From an uncultured Opitutales bacterium (GTDB taxonomy: Bacteria > Verrucomicrobiota > Verrucomicrobiia > Opitutales > Intestinicryptomonadaceae): DNA of 64,000 nt. The first letter of the stretch is position 1, and each line of letters starts with the position of its first letter. The translations under genes were made by a program, and so were the position numbers. The notes beneath the pieces were generated by a model that worked only from the letters and a program-made list of their open reading frames with translations, ran no database searches and was not told where the DNA came from. Positions 34,670 through 43,185 of this stretch are shown here, piece by piece. Location of the stretch: contig CALXLM010000012.1 in NCBI GenBank assembly GCA_944389195.1, positions 1 to 64,000 of the forward strand, given 5' to 3'.

Positions 34670-34930
34670 ATGAAAGTAAGGGTAAGGCATGAAGGCATAG
34701 TCGAGGAAACGGGTAAAGATGTAGTTTTTGCAATATCCGGAAAAAAGGTCAAAATCAACCGCGATTTCTTCAAACACGGGAAATTTAATTCGATAATACT
34801 GGAACGCGCCATAGCAGACAAGAACCGCTTAAAATGGAAGCTGTTGTTCCATATTCCGCCGAAAATCAAGCCTATATATAACCAGACTTCCATATATGAA
34901 CTTAGAGTTAAAGCAACAAATGGCTATTGA
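34670..34930 (+). CDS. Small basic protein heading the helicase-IbrAB cassette
   Basis: An 86-residue protein of unknown family. ATG 34670 follows AAGGCGG (34658-34664). The N-terminal half looks like a small beta structure (MKVRVRHEGIVEETGKDVVF, AISGKKVKINRDFF) and the rest is basic with several aromatic residues (RLKWKLLFHIPPKIKPIYNQ). The overall charge is strongly positive, which would suit nucleic-acid or protein binding, but this is only inference. The last 35 bases overlap the helicase gene in another frame, so the two are coupled. Its presence as the first gene suggests an accessory subunit of the cassette. It is absent from the named families known to me. Confidence 0.6.
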   Translation: MKVRVRHEGIVEETGKDVVFAISGKKVKINRDFFKHGKFNSIILERAIADKNRLKWKLLFHIPPKIKPIYNQTSIYELRVKATNGY

Positions 34931-36140
34931 GAAACTCTCGCAGCTAAAAGCCGGAGCTTTGTTTATGAAAATGGGCACGGGGAAAACAAAAGTTGCGTGC
35001 GATCTTATAAGGCTCAAACTGTCCAGCATAGACGCCGTTATTTGGATAGCGCCCGCCTCGCTTATAAAGTCGACCAAATATATCGGCGAAGTCAAGAAAT
35101 GGAGCGCGGAGTTTTTCGATAAAATCCTATTTTATACAATTGAGGGAATATCTCAAAGCGATTCAAAATACTTGGAGATGCGGCAGACCGCCTGTACCCG
35201 CCGGAATTTTTGCGTTGTCGATGAAAGCATATATATAAAAAACACGCGCGCCCTGCGCACAAAAAGGCTCATGCGTGACTACAATCTGTTCGATTTTAGG
35301 ATAATATTAAACGGAACCCCCATAACAAAAAGCCTCTTAGACCTCTATTCGCAGATAAATTTCCTTTCCCCGAACATACTAAAAATGACGGAACGCCAGT
35401 TCGCGGACAATTTTCTGGTTTATTTTTTCAACGGCATAGACCCGTATCCGTGGCGCAGGTGGTCAAAACCCGCCAACGTTGAAGCGCTTGTCGAAATCAT
35501 AAGGCCGTACATTTTCAACGCGGACTTTAAAACCGAATGTTCGTTGAAGCTATTAACCCGCAAATTCGAACTCGACGCCGAGGAGCGCAGAAAGTACTCG
35601 GCGTTTAAGGACAGGTATCTCGACGGAAAACTCTGCGTGCGATTCTTTTCCGTAGCGCAGAAATTCCAGAGGGCGTACACCGTTTCGTGTAAGGCCAAAT
35701 TTTGTGCGGCCATTTCGATAGTCGGCAGAATTCTTGCAAAAGGGGAAAAAGTGGTCATTTTCGTCAAATACATAGCCGAGGCGAAAATGCTCAACAAGGC
35801 CTTCGGAGGCCTGCTGTTCACCGGAGGTTATAAGGACGATCTTTTGCTGTTTGAAAGCGGGGAAAATGTTTTAATATGCACCTACGGAGTCGGCAGCGTA
35901 GGTTTGAACCTGCAATGCGCCAATAATATAATATTTTATTCGCAAACTTTCGACTACAAAGAAAAGGAGCAGGCCAAACACAGAGTGTTCAGAACCGGAC
36001 AGACAAAAACCGTGAGGATCTTCGACATGTGGGTGGATACCGGGTTGGAGGACATAATAAGATACAGCCTTTCAAGAAAAAGCGACCTTCTAAAAACAGT
36101 GGAACAATTCATAAGCGCGGAGGAGGCCAGAAGATTGTGA
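34896..36140 (+). CDS. SNF2-type superfamily 2 helicase/translocase
   Basis: A 414-residue DNA translocase-like ATPase. Motifs in order: I, MKMGTGKTKVAC (Lys30 region); II, FCVVDESIYIKN (residues 108-111 VDES, where SNF2 proteins have DEAH/DESH-type boxes); III, ILNGTPITKSLLDLYSQINF; V, LICTYGVGSVGLNLQCANN; VI, EQAKHRVFRTGQTKTV. This is the short SNF2 core seen in phages and plasmids, with no accessory domain or nuclease. ATG 34896 overlaps the small upstream gene; its stop overlaps the GTG of the IbrA-like gene. Likely role: moving on or opening duplex DNA for the IbrA/IbrB proteins. Genuine activity looks likely because the motif set is complete. Confidence 0.88.
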   Translation: MNLELKQQMAIEKLSQLKAGALFMKMGTGKTKVACDLIRLKLSSIDAVIWIAPASLIKSTKYIGEVKKWSAEFFDKILFYTIEGISQSDSKYLEMRQTACTRRNFCVVDESIYIKNTRALRTKRLMRDYNLFDFRIILNGTPITKSLLDLYSQINFLSPNILKMTERQFADNFLVYFFNGIDPYPWRRWSKPANVEALVEIIRPYIFNADFKTECSLKLLTRKFELDAEERRKYSAFKDRYLDGKLCVRFFSVAQKFQRAYTVSCKAKFCAAISIVGRILAKGEKVVIFVKYIAEAKMLNKAFGGLLFTGGYKDDLLLFESGENVLICTYGVGSVGLNLQCANNIIFYSQTFDYKEKEQAKHRVFRTGQTKTVRIFDMWVDTGLEDIIRYSLSRKSDLLKTVEQFISAEEARRL

Positions 36141-37423
36141 AAAAATACCTAAATAAAAACGTTTATGAAGCCGCCAACGAAAGAATCGACTTCGCGTTTA
36201 AAAATTTTTCGCGCATATATGTCTCCTTTTCCGGAGGCAAAGACAGCTCGGTCTTGTTGAATCTCGCTTTGGACTACATGCGGCGCAAAAAAATCAAAAA
36301 AAAGCTGGGGTTGCTTTTTGTGGATCTCGAGGCGCAATACGCCCTCACCATAAAATTCGTCGAAGAAATGCTGAAGGAAAACGCCCCCATGCTTGATACG
36401 TACTGGTGTTGTTTGCCGCTTAATTTGCGAAACTCTGTAAGCGTATTCGAGCCTTTTTGGACGTGTTGGGATCCCGAACAGAAAGACAAATGGGCGAGGG
36501 AATACCCCAAATTTACGGGTGTTATCGGAGAATCGAACAACCCGTTTGGATTTTTTAAAAAGAACATGGAGTTTGAGGAATTTGTGGAGAGGTTCGGCGA
36601 ATGGTATTCCGGAGGTGAAAAGACTGCATGCCTTGTGGGAATACGCTCCGACGAAAGCCTAAACAGGTATAGAACCATACGCAATAATTCAAAGGAAAAA
36701 TTAAACGGCAAAAACTGGAGCACTAAAATAAGCAAAAGCCTCTACAATTTGTATCCGATATACGACTGGGCAGTCAGGGATATATGGATAGCCAATTACC
36801 GAAACGCTTGGAAATACAACTGTCTATACGACCTCCTATACAAGGCAGGCGTCCCGCTATCCATGCAAAGGATATGCCAGCCATACGGCGACGACCAGCG
36901 GCGGGGACTGAACCTGTACCGCGCAATAGAGCCGGAAACATGGGTTAAGCTTGTAAACCGCGTAAGCGGCGCAAATTTCGGAAACATCTATTGCGGCACC
37001 AGATTGCTCGGATACAGAAAAGTCGCCCTTCCTCAAGGCCACACGTGGAAAAGCTACTGCAAATTGTTGTTGGCGACCCTTCCAAAGGAGCTATCAACCC
37101 ACTACAAAAAGAAATTTAAACGCTTTATGCTGTGGTGGTTTCGGAAGGGATCACCCGTTGACAACGAAAACTTGAGCCGCCTTCCGCCGGAAGCGGAAAT
37201 AACGGGCAGAAAATCGCCATATATGGAGCCAATTGTCAGGTATAAGAAAATTCCCGACCATCTCGACAACGGATTAGAGCAAAAAAAATTTGCGCCTACT
37301 TGGCGGAGAATGTGTATTTGCATTTTGAAAAACGACCACCTGTGCACGGGGCTGAGTTTTTCGCAAACAAAAAAACAGCATGAAAGAATGAAAATCCTGA
37401 TAGAAAAATACAGAAATTTATGA
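36137..37423 (+). CDS. IbrA-like PAPS-reductase-family protein (ATP pyrophosphatase fold)
   Basis: A 428-residue protein of the phosphoadenosine-phosphosulfate reductase superfamily with a DUF3440-like C-terminal part, resembling E. coli IbrA. GTG 36137 overlaps the helicase stop (GTGA) and has AGGAGG (36121-36126) in front; a longer upstream frame lies inside the helicase gene. The nucleotide loop is S32-GGKDS in SFSGGKDSSVLLNLALDY. Other features: LGLLFVDLEAQY, a Cys-Cys pair (DTYWCCLPLNLR), GIRSDESLNRYR and SLYNLYPIYDWAVRDIWI. Members of this fold activate substrates with ATP (adenylation), as in sulfate reduction, tRNA thiolation and DndC of DNA phosphorothioation. The IbrB-like gene overlaps its 3' end by 4 bases. 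The reaction here is unknown. Confidence 0.87.
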   Translation: MKKYLNKNVYEAANERIDFAFKNFSRIYVSFSGGKDSSVLLNLALDYMRRKKIKKKLGLLFVDLEAQYALTIKFVEEMLKENAPMLDTYWCCLPLNLRNSVSVFEPFWTCWDPEQKDKWAREYPKFTGVIGESNNPFGFFKKNMEFEEFVERFGEWYSGGEKTACLVGIRSDESLNRYRTIRNNSKEKLNGKNWSTKISKSLYNLYPIYDWAVRDIWIANYRNAWKYNCLYDLLYKAGVPLSMQRICQPYGDDQRRGLNLYRAIEPETWVKLVNRVSGANFGNIYCGTRLLGYRKVALPQGHTWKSYCKLLLATLPKELSTHYKKKFKRFMLWWFRKGSPVDNENLSRLPPEAEITGRKSPYMEPIVRYKKIPDHLDNGLEQKKFAPTWRRMCICILKNDHLCTGLSFSQTKKQHERMKILIEKYRNL

Positions 37424-37932
37424 CGAAAAAATCGAAAAGCCCGGTGTACGGCGTAAGGGCCGTGCCGCTTGAAAAAATACGCGCGAACGCCTATAATCCA
37501 AACAGGGTCGCTCCGCCCGAGATGAAGCTGCTGTACGATTCCATACGGGAGGACGGATACACACAGCCCATAGTCTGCTACCACATAAAGGAAGAGGACG
37601 TTTATGAAGTTGTGGACGGATTCCACAGGTACCGCATTATGCAGACACACGCAGACATCTACGAACGAGAGAACGGATGTATTCCGGTGGTTGTAATCGA
37701 CAGGCCCATCGGCGACAGAATGGCCTCAACGATACGCCACAACAGGGCAAGAGGCTCGCACGACGTCGATTTGATGAGCAACATCGTCGCCGAGCTGACC
37801 GAAATGGGCAAAACAAACGCGTGGATTTCCAAGCATCTCGGCATGAGCGCTGACGAAATATTGCGCCTCAAGCAAATAACGGGGATAGCCGCCCTGTTTA
37901 AGGATGAAGAATTCTCAAAAGCGTGGGAATAG
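37420..37932 (+). CDS. IbrB-like ParB/Srx-fold protein
   Basis: A 170-residue protein with an N-terminal ParB-like domain and a helical C-terminus. The domain shows the family order: AVPLEKIRANAYNPNRV, then LLYDSIREDGYTQPIV, then the nucleotide/catalytic motif VVDGFHRYR (residues 64-72) and ASTIRHNRARGSHDVD. ParB-fold enzymes are NTP-dependent (CTPase in ParB, kinase in free-serine kinases). The C-terminal part (TNAWISKHLGMSADEILRLK) resembles the helix-turn-helix after ParB domains. ATG 37420 overlaps the IbrA-like stop. In E. coli, ibrA and ibrB form a pair of this type that raises expression of eib genes; their biochemistry is not settled. Here they are linked to a helicase. Confidence 0.87.
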   Translation: MTKKSKSPVYGVRAVPLEKIRANAYNPNRVAPPEMKLLYDSIREDGYTQPIVCYHIKEEDVYEVVDGFHRYRIMQTHADIYERENGCIPVVVIDRPIGDRMASTIRHNRARGSHDVDLMSNIVAELTEMGKTNAWISKHLGMSADEILRLKQITGIAALFKDEEFSKAWE

Positions 37933-37976
37933 GCGCCTGCATGCCATCGGCGGCAAACGCTCTGGGGCGCCTTTTT
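37931..37976 (+). terminator. Possible terminator of the helicase-IbrAB cassette
   Basis: AGGCGCC (37931-37937) and GGCGCCT (37966-37972) can pair around a 28-base loop, followed by five T. It overlaps the ibrB-like stop codon. The long loop lowers confidence. Confidence 0.4.
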
Positions 37977-38099
37977 ACAGGCGCGCAAACCAAACGGCGT
38001 CTGTGGGACATTGACACAAGTCGCAATTGCCGTTTCCCGGGTGCGCAGGCGCGGAGCTCCCGGGATTTTAAACGGCCGCATTCTTCGCCGCGCTGTCGG

Positions 38100-39983
38100 T
38101 TATCGGCCGCGAACGCCCGCGCCGCCTTTCAAATAATTTCTGTCGTACAGCAGACCGGCGTTTAAAACGACGAGAACTGAGGCGAGATTGTGGACGAGCG
38201 CTCCACTTACCGGAGTCAATACCGCCCCGATAGACAACAATATGGCAGCAAAATTTATGCACATTGAAAGGATTATGTTAAATCTTATAAGTTCGACCGC
38301 GGCGGAGGAAAGGCGCTTTAGATAGGGAATTTTTGTCAAATCGTCTCCCATGAGGGCTATGTCGGCAGCGTCCACGGCAATGTCGCTGCCCATGGTGCCC
38401 ATCGCGACTCCGACATCCGCACTCTTCAAGGCCGGCGCGTCGTTGACGCCGTCGCCCACCATGCAAACGACGAATCCTTCCGAACGCAAAGCCGCTATGC
38501 GTTCCGCTTTTTGCGACGGAAGCAATCCGGAAAACACTTCGCTTATGCCGGTTTTTTTTGCAAAAAAGGAGGCTGCCGCATGCGTGTCTCCGGTAAGCAA
38601 TGCGCTTTTTACGCGCATTTGGCGCAATTCCTCGAACACCTCCGAAGTTTCCCGTCGCGGCATGTCAGAAAGCGCAATAATCCCGGCGGCCTCTCCTCCG
38701 ATCCCCACAAAAACCGAAGCCTTACCCTCTCCGCTAAACTTCTCCGAAAGGTTTTTAAACCCCTCTACGCTCCGAAAGCCGTTTTCGACAAGCCAATCCA
38801 AATTTCCGCACGCCACAGCTTTGCCTCCCACGTCCGCGCGGACCCCCCTGCCCGGAACCATCGCAAAATTTTTGGCGGGTCCCGGTTTTATGCCGGAATA
38901 TTTTGCAAACTCCGAAATCGCCCTGCCGAGCGGATGTTCCGAAAGCGATTCCACCGAGGCGGCCAAAGAGAGAATGTCGTTTTGAGTGTGGCGCGGGGTC
39001 AAAGCCGCCACATCGCTCACCGACGGCGCGCCGCGGGTAAGTGTCCCCGTCTTGTCGAAGGCGATGCAATCAACTTTCCCCATTTTCTCGAGGGCCTCGC
39101 CCGACTTTACTATCACGCCGTATTTTGCAGCCTGCCCTATCGCCGCCATTACCGTTGTCGGCGTCGCCAAAACGAGCGCACACGGACAAAATACAACAAG
39201 CACCGTCACCGCCCGGGAAATGTCGCCGGTTGCAAAAAACGTAACCAATGCAACCAGTATTGCCGCCGGCACCAATCTCGACGCCCATTTGTCGGCTATC
39301 CTTTCTGTTGGCGACTTCTTCTCCTCGGCCTCCCTAACAAGGCGCACGAGCTTTTCTAGCGACGAATCCTTTCCGGCATTCGCCACCCTCACGTCGATTG
39401 TTCCAAAACGGTTGATTGTTCCGCAAAATACGCCGTCGCCGGGCGACTTGTCCACGGGAATCGACTCTCCAGTCACAACGGACTGGTCTATCGATGTGTT
39501 TCCGGAGATTATTTCGCCGTCTACGGGCACCGATTCTCCGGGAAGAACCCTCACAATGTCGCCGGGCGATATTTTGGAAATTTCGATATCCTCCCCGACT
39601 CCCCCGCGCAATACCCTGCCCCGGGCCGGGATAATCGACATCAGACTCCTTATGCCCCGCTTCGCGCGCTCGACGGTTCTTTCCTCGAGAATTTCGCCCA
39701 AAGCCATAATAAACGCTATTTCGCCGGCCGCAAACACTTCCCCTATGTACAGCGACGCCGCCATGGCCAGGGAAATTAAAAACGACGACGATATTTTTCT
39801 TTTATATGCCAATTTTTCAACGGCGTCGGCAATTAGGGGCAGCCCGCAAATCGCCACCGTAAATACCGCCGGATCAAAACGAAAGTCCGCTCCCGCACAC
39901 ATCAATGCGAAACTCGCGAGAAGAAACGTTCCTCCGGCGAGCGTCGCCCCGGTGCTTGAAAGAAATCCCAACGCTTTTTTCAT
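38100..39983 (-). CDS. Heavy-metal P1B-type ATPase, probably copper-linked
   Basis: A 627-residue metal exporter without an N-terminal metal-binding domain. Features: phosphatase motif TGES (VVTGESIPVD), the metal-binding CPC in VFCPCALVLATP, phosphorylation site DKTGTLTRG, the SEHPLG motif of P1B pumps and the hinge GDGVNDAPALKSAD. Two pairs of membrane helices precede the actuator domain as in this class. The last helices (NIILSMCINFAAIL and HNLASVLVVLNAG) lack the clear NxxxxYN/MxxSS set of classical Cu(I) pumps, so selectivity from the sequence is uncertain. Copper is suggested by the adjacent CsoR-type gene and its operator, 6 bases upstream on the same strand. It probably acts in metal efflux or in supplying an enzyme. 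Confidence 0.87.
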   Translation of the reverse strand: MKKALGFLSSTGATLAGGTFLLASFALMCAGADFRFDPAVFTVAICGLPLIADAVEKLAYKRKISSSFLISLAMAASLYIGEVFAAGEIAFIMALGEILEERTVERAKRGIRSLMSIIPARGRVLRGGVGEDIEISKISPGDIVRVLPGESVPVDGEIISGNTSIDQSVVTGESIPVDKSPGDGVFCGTINRFGTIDVRVANAGKDSSLEKLVRLVREAEEKKSPTERIADKWASRLVPAAILVALVTFFATGDISRAVTVLVVFCPCALVLATPTTVMAAIGQAAKYGVIVKSGEALEKMGKVDCIAFDKTGTLTRGAPSVSDVAALTPRHTQNDILSLAASVESLSEHPLGRAISEFAKYSGIKPGPAKNFAMVPGRGVRADVGGKAVACGNLDWLVENGFRSVEGFKNLSEKFSGEGKASVFVGIGGEAAGIIALSDMPRRETSEVFEELRQMRVKSALLTGDTHAAASFFAKKTGISEVFSGLLPSQKAERIAALRSEGFVVCMVGDGVNDAPALKSADVGVAMGTMGSDIAVDAADIALMGDDLTKIPYLKRLSSAAVELIRFNIILSMCINFAAILLSIGAVLTPVSGALVHNLASVLVVLNAGLLYDRNYLKGGAGVRGR

Positions 39984-39989
39984 GGCCGA

Positions 39990-40265
39990 CTATACGATTC
40001 TCGAAAATTGCTCTATTGCTGAAGACAAATGCCTAAGCGCCTCATCTCCGCGACCCGCCTTCACCGCGTCGAGGACGCAGTGGTGGAGGTGGCCCTCCAA
40101 AACCGACTGCCCCGTTTTATGCAGCGCGGCTTTCGCCGCCCCTATCTGAATAAGGACGTCTTCACAGTCCTTTTCGGACTCTATCATTTTTATTATGCCG
40201 CCTATCTGCCCCTGTATCCTTTTCAAGCGCCCGACGACCTTTTTGGAATCTATGCAATTTTTCAT
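39990..40265 (-). CDS. csoR: CsoR-family copper-responsive repressor
   Basis: A 91-residue DUF156 repressor. ATG 40265 is chosen over an upstream ATG (40334) because the longer form would be translated across the operator at 40285-40301. The metal site fits CsoR: Cys in [17 protein letters not shown], then HLHHC (His and Cys four residues apart), the C-H-C set typical for Cu(I). The usual [14 protein letters not shown] helix follows the start. RcnR-type nickel/cobalt sensors have His in place of the second Cys. It sits just before the P1B-ATPase, and both are likely de-repressed by copper. Six bases separate the two genes. Confidence 0.85.
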   Translation of the reverse strand: MKNCIDSKKVVGRLKRIQGQIGGIIKMIESEKDCEDVLIQIGAAKAALHKTGQSVLEGHLHHCVLDAVKAGRGDEALRHLSSAIEQFSRIV

Positions 40266-40284
40266 AGCGTCTGTAATATGCCCT

Positions 40285-40301
40285 ATACCCGTAGGGGGTA
40301 T
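40285..40301 (-). promoter_or_regulatory. CsoR operator
   Basis: ATACCC-N5-GGGTAT (40285-40290 and 40296-40301) matches the ATACCC/GGGTAT palindrome with 5-base spacing known from CsoR sites such as that of the Bacillus copZA operon. It lies 20 bases upstream of csoR and downstream of a TTGACT -35 candidate (40310-40315, minus strand), so repressor binding would block transcription. Confidence 0.75.
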
Positions 40302-40422
40302 TTTTGAAAAGTCAACTCTTTTTTCTCGGGGCAAAAATGCACATTTTTGTAGGAAAAGTTCATTAATATCGAAAAGGTTTGATTATTTACACCCGCACGT
40401 TTTGATTACGTGTTCAAAAATC

Positions 40423-41613
40423 ATGAAAAACAGACTTTCAACTTGGGCGCAAAATATAATGCCTTCTCCGACGCTTGCAGTGGACGCGAAGGCAAAAAAA
40501 TTGAGGGCTGAAGGCAGGGACGTATGCGGATTCGGCGCAGGCGAACCCGATTTCGACACACCCCAGTTTATAAAAGACGCCTGCGTAAAGGCGATAAAGG
40601 ACGGCAAGACAAAATATATAGCTGCCTCTGGCCTTCCGGAATTGCGCGAAATGCTCGTGGAATTATATTCGAGCAAAAAGTCGATACGCAATATAACTCC
40701 GGCAAATATCATAGTAAGCCCCGGCGGAAAATTCAGCTGTTATCTTGCAATCATGGCGCTTGTCGGCCCCGGTGACGAAGTCATAATCCCGTCGCCTTAC
40801 TGGGTAAGCTACCCGGAAATGGTAAAACTTGCAGGGGGAACTCCCGTTTTCGTGTCGGCTTCCGACGATGCGGATTTTAAAGTATCGCCGTCACAAATAG
40901 AAGAGGCCATTACCGAAAAGACAAAACTCGTAATCCTTAACAGTCCCTCCAATCCCACAGGTTCGGTGTACACCAAAGAGGAAATAGAAGCGATAATGGA
41001 GGTGGTAATAAGGCGCGATATCATGCTAATGTCGGACGAGATATATTCGTTCTTGACATACGACGGAGTAAAGGCGTTTAGTCCGGCTGGCGTTTCCGAG
41101 GAAGCGCGAATGCACACCATCATGGTGTCGGGTTTCAGCAAGGCATACTCTATGACCGGTTGGCGGCTCGGCACAATGTGCGCACCCGACGACGTGGCGA
41201 AGGCGGTTTCCAGCCTGCAAAGCCAGACTACTTCCAACGCGACAACATTCGCCCAATTCGGCGCGCTTGAAGCTCTTAAGAATCCCGAAGCTGCAAAAGA
41301 GTCTTTAGACGCCATGCTCAAGGTGTTCGACAAACGCAGGCTCATGTTGTGGGAAGGGTTGAATTCAATAAAAGGAATTGCCTGCCGAAGGGCGCGGGGG
41401 GCATTTTATCTTTTCCCCAACATATCGTCGTTCGGGCTATCCTCTACGGACTTTTGTTCCGCTCTGCTTGAAGACGAACTTGTCGCCGTGGTTCCAGGCA
41501 TTGCGTTCGGATCGGACAGTAACGTGCGTTTCAGCTACGCCGTATCCGATTCGGTAATAGCCAAAGGCCTCGAACGCTTGGATAGGTTTTGCACCAAACT
41601 TGGGGGAAAATGA
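40423..41613 (+). CDS. Aspartate aminotransferase (class I/II, PLP-dependent)
   Basis: Transfers amino groups between aspartate and 2-oxoglutarate, with PLP bound to a lysine. ATG 40423 gives 396 residues; a longer upstream frame lies on the csoR gene and its operator and is rejected. Signatures: [19 protein letters not shown] near the start, [40 protein letters not shown] and the PLP-lysine in [16 protein letters not shown]. Length and pattern agree with the Igamma AspAT (AspB) group. It overlaps tsaE by 4 bases. Confidence 0.9.
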   Translation: MKNRLSTWAQNIMPSPTLAVDAKAKKLRAEGRDVCGFGAGEPDFDTPQFIKDACVKAIKDGKTKYIAASGLPELREMLVELYSSKKSIRNITPANIIVSPGGKFSCYLAIMALVGPGDEVIIPSPYWVSYPEMVKLAGGTPVFVSASDDADFKVSPSQIEEAITEKTKLVILNSPSNPTGSVYTKEEIEAIMEVVIRRDIMLMSDEIYSFLTYDGVKAFSPAGVSEEARMHTIMVSGFSKAYSMTGWRLGTMCAPDDVAKAVSSLQSQTTSNATTFAQFGALEALKNPEAAKESLDAMLKVFDKRRLMLWEGLNSIKGIACRRARGAFYLFPNISSFGLSSTDFCSALLEDELVAVVPGIAFGSDSNVRFSYAVSDSVIAKGLERLDRFCTKLGGK

Positions 41614-42068
41614 CTGCTTCGAGAACGGATGGCGCGCCTGAGGTTTTTATTTCCGAATCCGACATGGCCACCAGGGCGTTTGCGTCAAACTTCGCAAAAA
41701 CGCTCTCCGACGACGCATATGTCGGGCTTTCCGGAGACTTGGGCGCGGGCAAGACGACTTTTGTAAAGGGAATCGCGGAAGGATTGGGCATATCGGCGCA
41801 TGTAAAAAGCCCTACATACAATATAATGTCAATATACGAAGCCCCTACCGGAAAAAAACTCGTGCATATAGACGCGTATCGGCTCCGTTCTGCCGACGAT
41901 TTCGACAATCTCGTCGTTGACGAAGTAGCTCCGCCGCCGCGCTGCGTATGTGTTGAATGGTGTGAAAACGCTGCTAAATCCATTCCTCCTGACGCCGCAA
42001 TGGTGGAAATGTCCATAGACGCTTCTGGCAGGCGGGTAATTTCCATATTGCGCCACCCGTTAGCTTAG
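41610..42068 (+). CDS. tsaE: tRNA threonylcarbamoyladenosine biosynthesis ATPase TsaE
   Basis: An ATPase that works with TsaB and TsaD to make the t6A modification at position 37 of ANN-decoding tRNAs. ATG 41610 overlaps the aminotransferase stop (ATGA) with GGGGGA just before; the product is 152 residues, as usual for TsaE. Motifs: Walker [20 protein letters not shown], the [11 protein letters not shown] segment, [11 protein letters not shown] (Walker B-like) and the C-terminal VCVEWCENA. The N-terminal half contains a short extension with [17 protein letters not shown]. Nothing unusual apart from its coupling to an aminotransferase. Confidence 0.93.
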   Translation: MTASRTDGAPEVFISESDMATRAFASNFAKTLSDDAYVGLSGDLGAGKTTFVKGIAEGLGISAHVKSPTYNIMSIYEAPTGKKLVHIDAYRLRSADDFDNLVVDEVAPPPRCVCVEWCENAAKSIPPDAAMVEMSIDASGRRVISILRHPLA

Positions 42069-42205
42069 CGGAAAGCTAAAAAGAAAAGTCAGGGTGTTTC
42101 TTCTGCAGCCTCCTCGCCTTCGCGTTTTGCTGCGACGCCGTTTATGCAAACTAAAACAACGCGACTACCGCACGCCCCAAACGGGCATACGCAGAAAAAA
42201 TTTTT

Positions 42206-42592
42206 TTAGCGGAACGTTAGAAACAGCGCATCTGCGGCGTGGTTTGCCGCCAAAAAAAGCGCCATGCCAAACATCAGGGAAGCCGTCGCGTAAAGCGTGG
42301 CCGCGAAAGCGCGGCGCGACTCCAGCATTACAGCAATCTGGAAGGCCAAAGAAGAAAACGTTGAAAGAGTTGCGCAAAATCCGGTTTCGGCCAAGAGTTC
42401 GAAGTGCGGCCCCAAGTGCGGGGAAAGCGCCGTAAAAATCCCCAGCGCGGCCGAAGCCGCCATATTGGCGAGAAACGTTCCAAAGGGATAGCCGAAGCGG
42501 GTTGCGTCGAATCTTGAGCAAAACGCAAACCTTAACAGCGCTCCTGGCGCCCCGCCTAAAGCCACGCAAATTACAGACAGTAAAACGCTCAT
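42206..42592 (-). CDS. crcB: Fluoride channel subunit CrcB/Fluc
   Basis: A 128-residue fluoride exporter subunit with four membrane helices; two subunits form the dual-topology channel. Family motifs: GGAPGALLRF in helix 1, GTFLANMAASAALG (family GTxxxN) and GFCATLSTFSSLAFQ (family GFxGxxTTFSTF). The start overlaps the upstream crcB-like gene (ATGA at 42589-42592). Two adjacent crcB genes usually mean a heterodimeric channel whose subunits have opposite topology. Confidence 0.87.
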   Translation of the reverse strand: MSVLLSVICVALGGAPGALLRFAFCSRFDATRFGYPFGTFLANMAASAALGIFTALSPHLGPHFELLAETGFCATLSTFSSLAFQIAVMLESRRAFAATLYATASLMFGMALFLAANHAADALFLTFR

Positions 42593-43122
42593 TTTCCACC
42601 TTTCCTTCCTTCGGGTTTTTCGGAAAGGCGTTTTTCGATATCCGATATTTTTTCCGGAAGCGATTCGCGCCGCAAATGCAGCTTAAGTGCGAACTTTCTG
42701 CGCTCCTGGCGCAAAAAATCCCTATGCGCGCGCAGAACGGCGGCAAGTTTTCTGGCAAAAAACACCGTCGCCACGCAAAGCGCAAAATTCGCCATCAGAT
42801 TTGCGAAAAAGAACAAATAGTTGTCGGCTGCCAGAAAAGCGGCAGAATCACGAGAAAAACTTGCGAATATCGACAACCCTCCGCAAAAACCGACAGAAAC
42901 CATATTTTCAATATCCGGGTGTATTCTCCGCCTCAATTCTATGGTCGACGAGAGCAGGAAAGTGCCAATTACATTGCAAACAAAAATCGCGACTATCTGG
43001 TTTGTAAACATTCCGCAAATTGCGACCCGCGCCAGTGCGCCTAAGCCCCCGCCGAAAGCTACCGACGCAATGTGCGTTTTTTGAACGTAAACAAAACTTA
43101 GAATTACCTTTAGGCTTTTCAC
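42589..43122 (-). CDS. crcB: Second Fluc/CrcB-family subunit with long C-terminal tail
   Basis: About 177 residues from GTG 43122; the start is uncertain because no clear ribosome binding site is seen, and a TTG at 43155 is also possible. The channel part has GGGLGALARVAI, NVIGTFLLSS and VGFCGGLSIFASFSRDSAAF, close to the CrcB pattern, followed by two more helices (LFFFANLMANFALCVATVFF). Unlike its partner it has an added basic, charged tail of about 50 residues (RAHRDFLRQERRKFALKLHL onward), perhaps a coiled coil. No fluoride riboswitch was found upstream. With the overlapping gene it likely forms a heterodimeric channel. Confidence 0.8.
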   Translation of the reverse strand: MKSLKVILSFVYVQKTHIASVAFGGGLGALARVAICGMFTNQIVAIFVCNVIGTFLLSSTIELRRRIHPDIENMVSVGFCGGLSIFASFSRDSAAFLAADNYLFFFANLMANFALCVATVFFARKLAAVLRAHRDFLRQERRKFALKLHLRRESLPEKISDIEKRLSEKPEGRKGGK

Positions 43123-43185
43123 GGTTAAATGCGCGAGTAAACTCCGGACAGGCAAATTTGTCCATAAAAATTTCTGTTAGCTTGC

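Noticed and set aside
34411-38100. Prophage or integrative element carrying the helicase-IbrAB genes
   Set aside because: No integrase, structural phage genes, tRNA target or flanking direct repeats could be seen; only the gene types hint at a phage origin.
38986-40149. 387-codon plus-strand frame opposite the P1B-ATPase and csoR
   Set aside because: Ser/Thr/Pro-rich shadow; both minus-strand genes carry complete family motifs.
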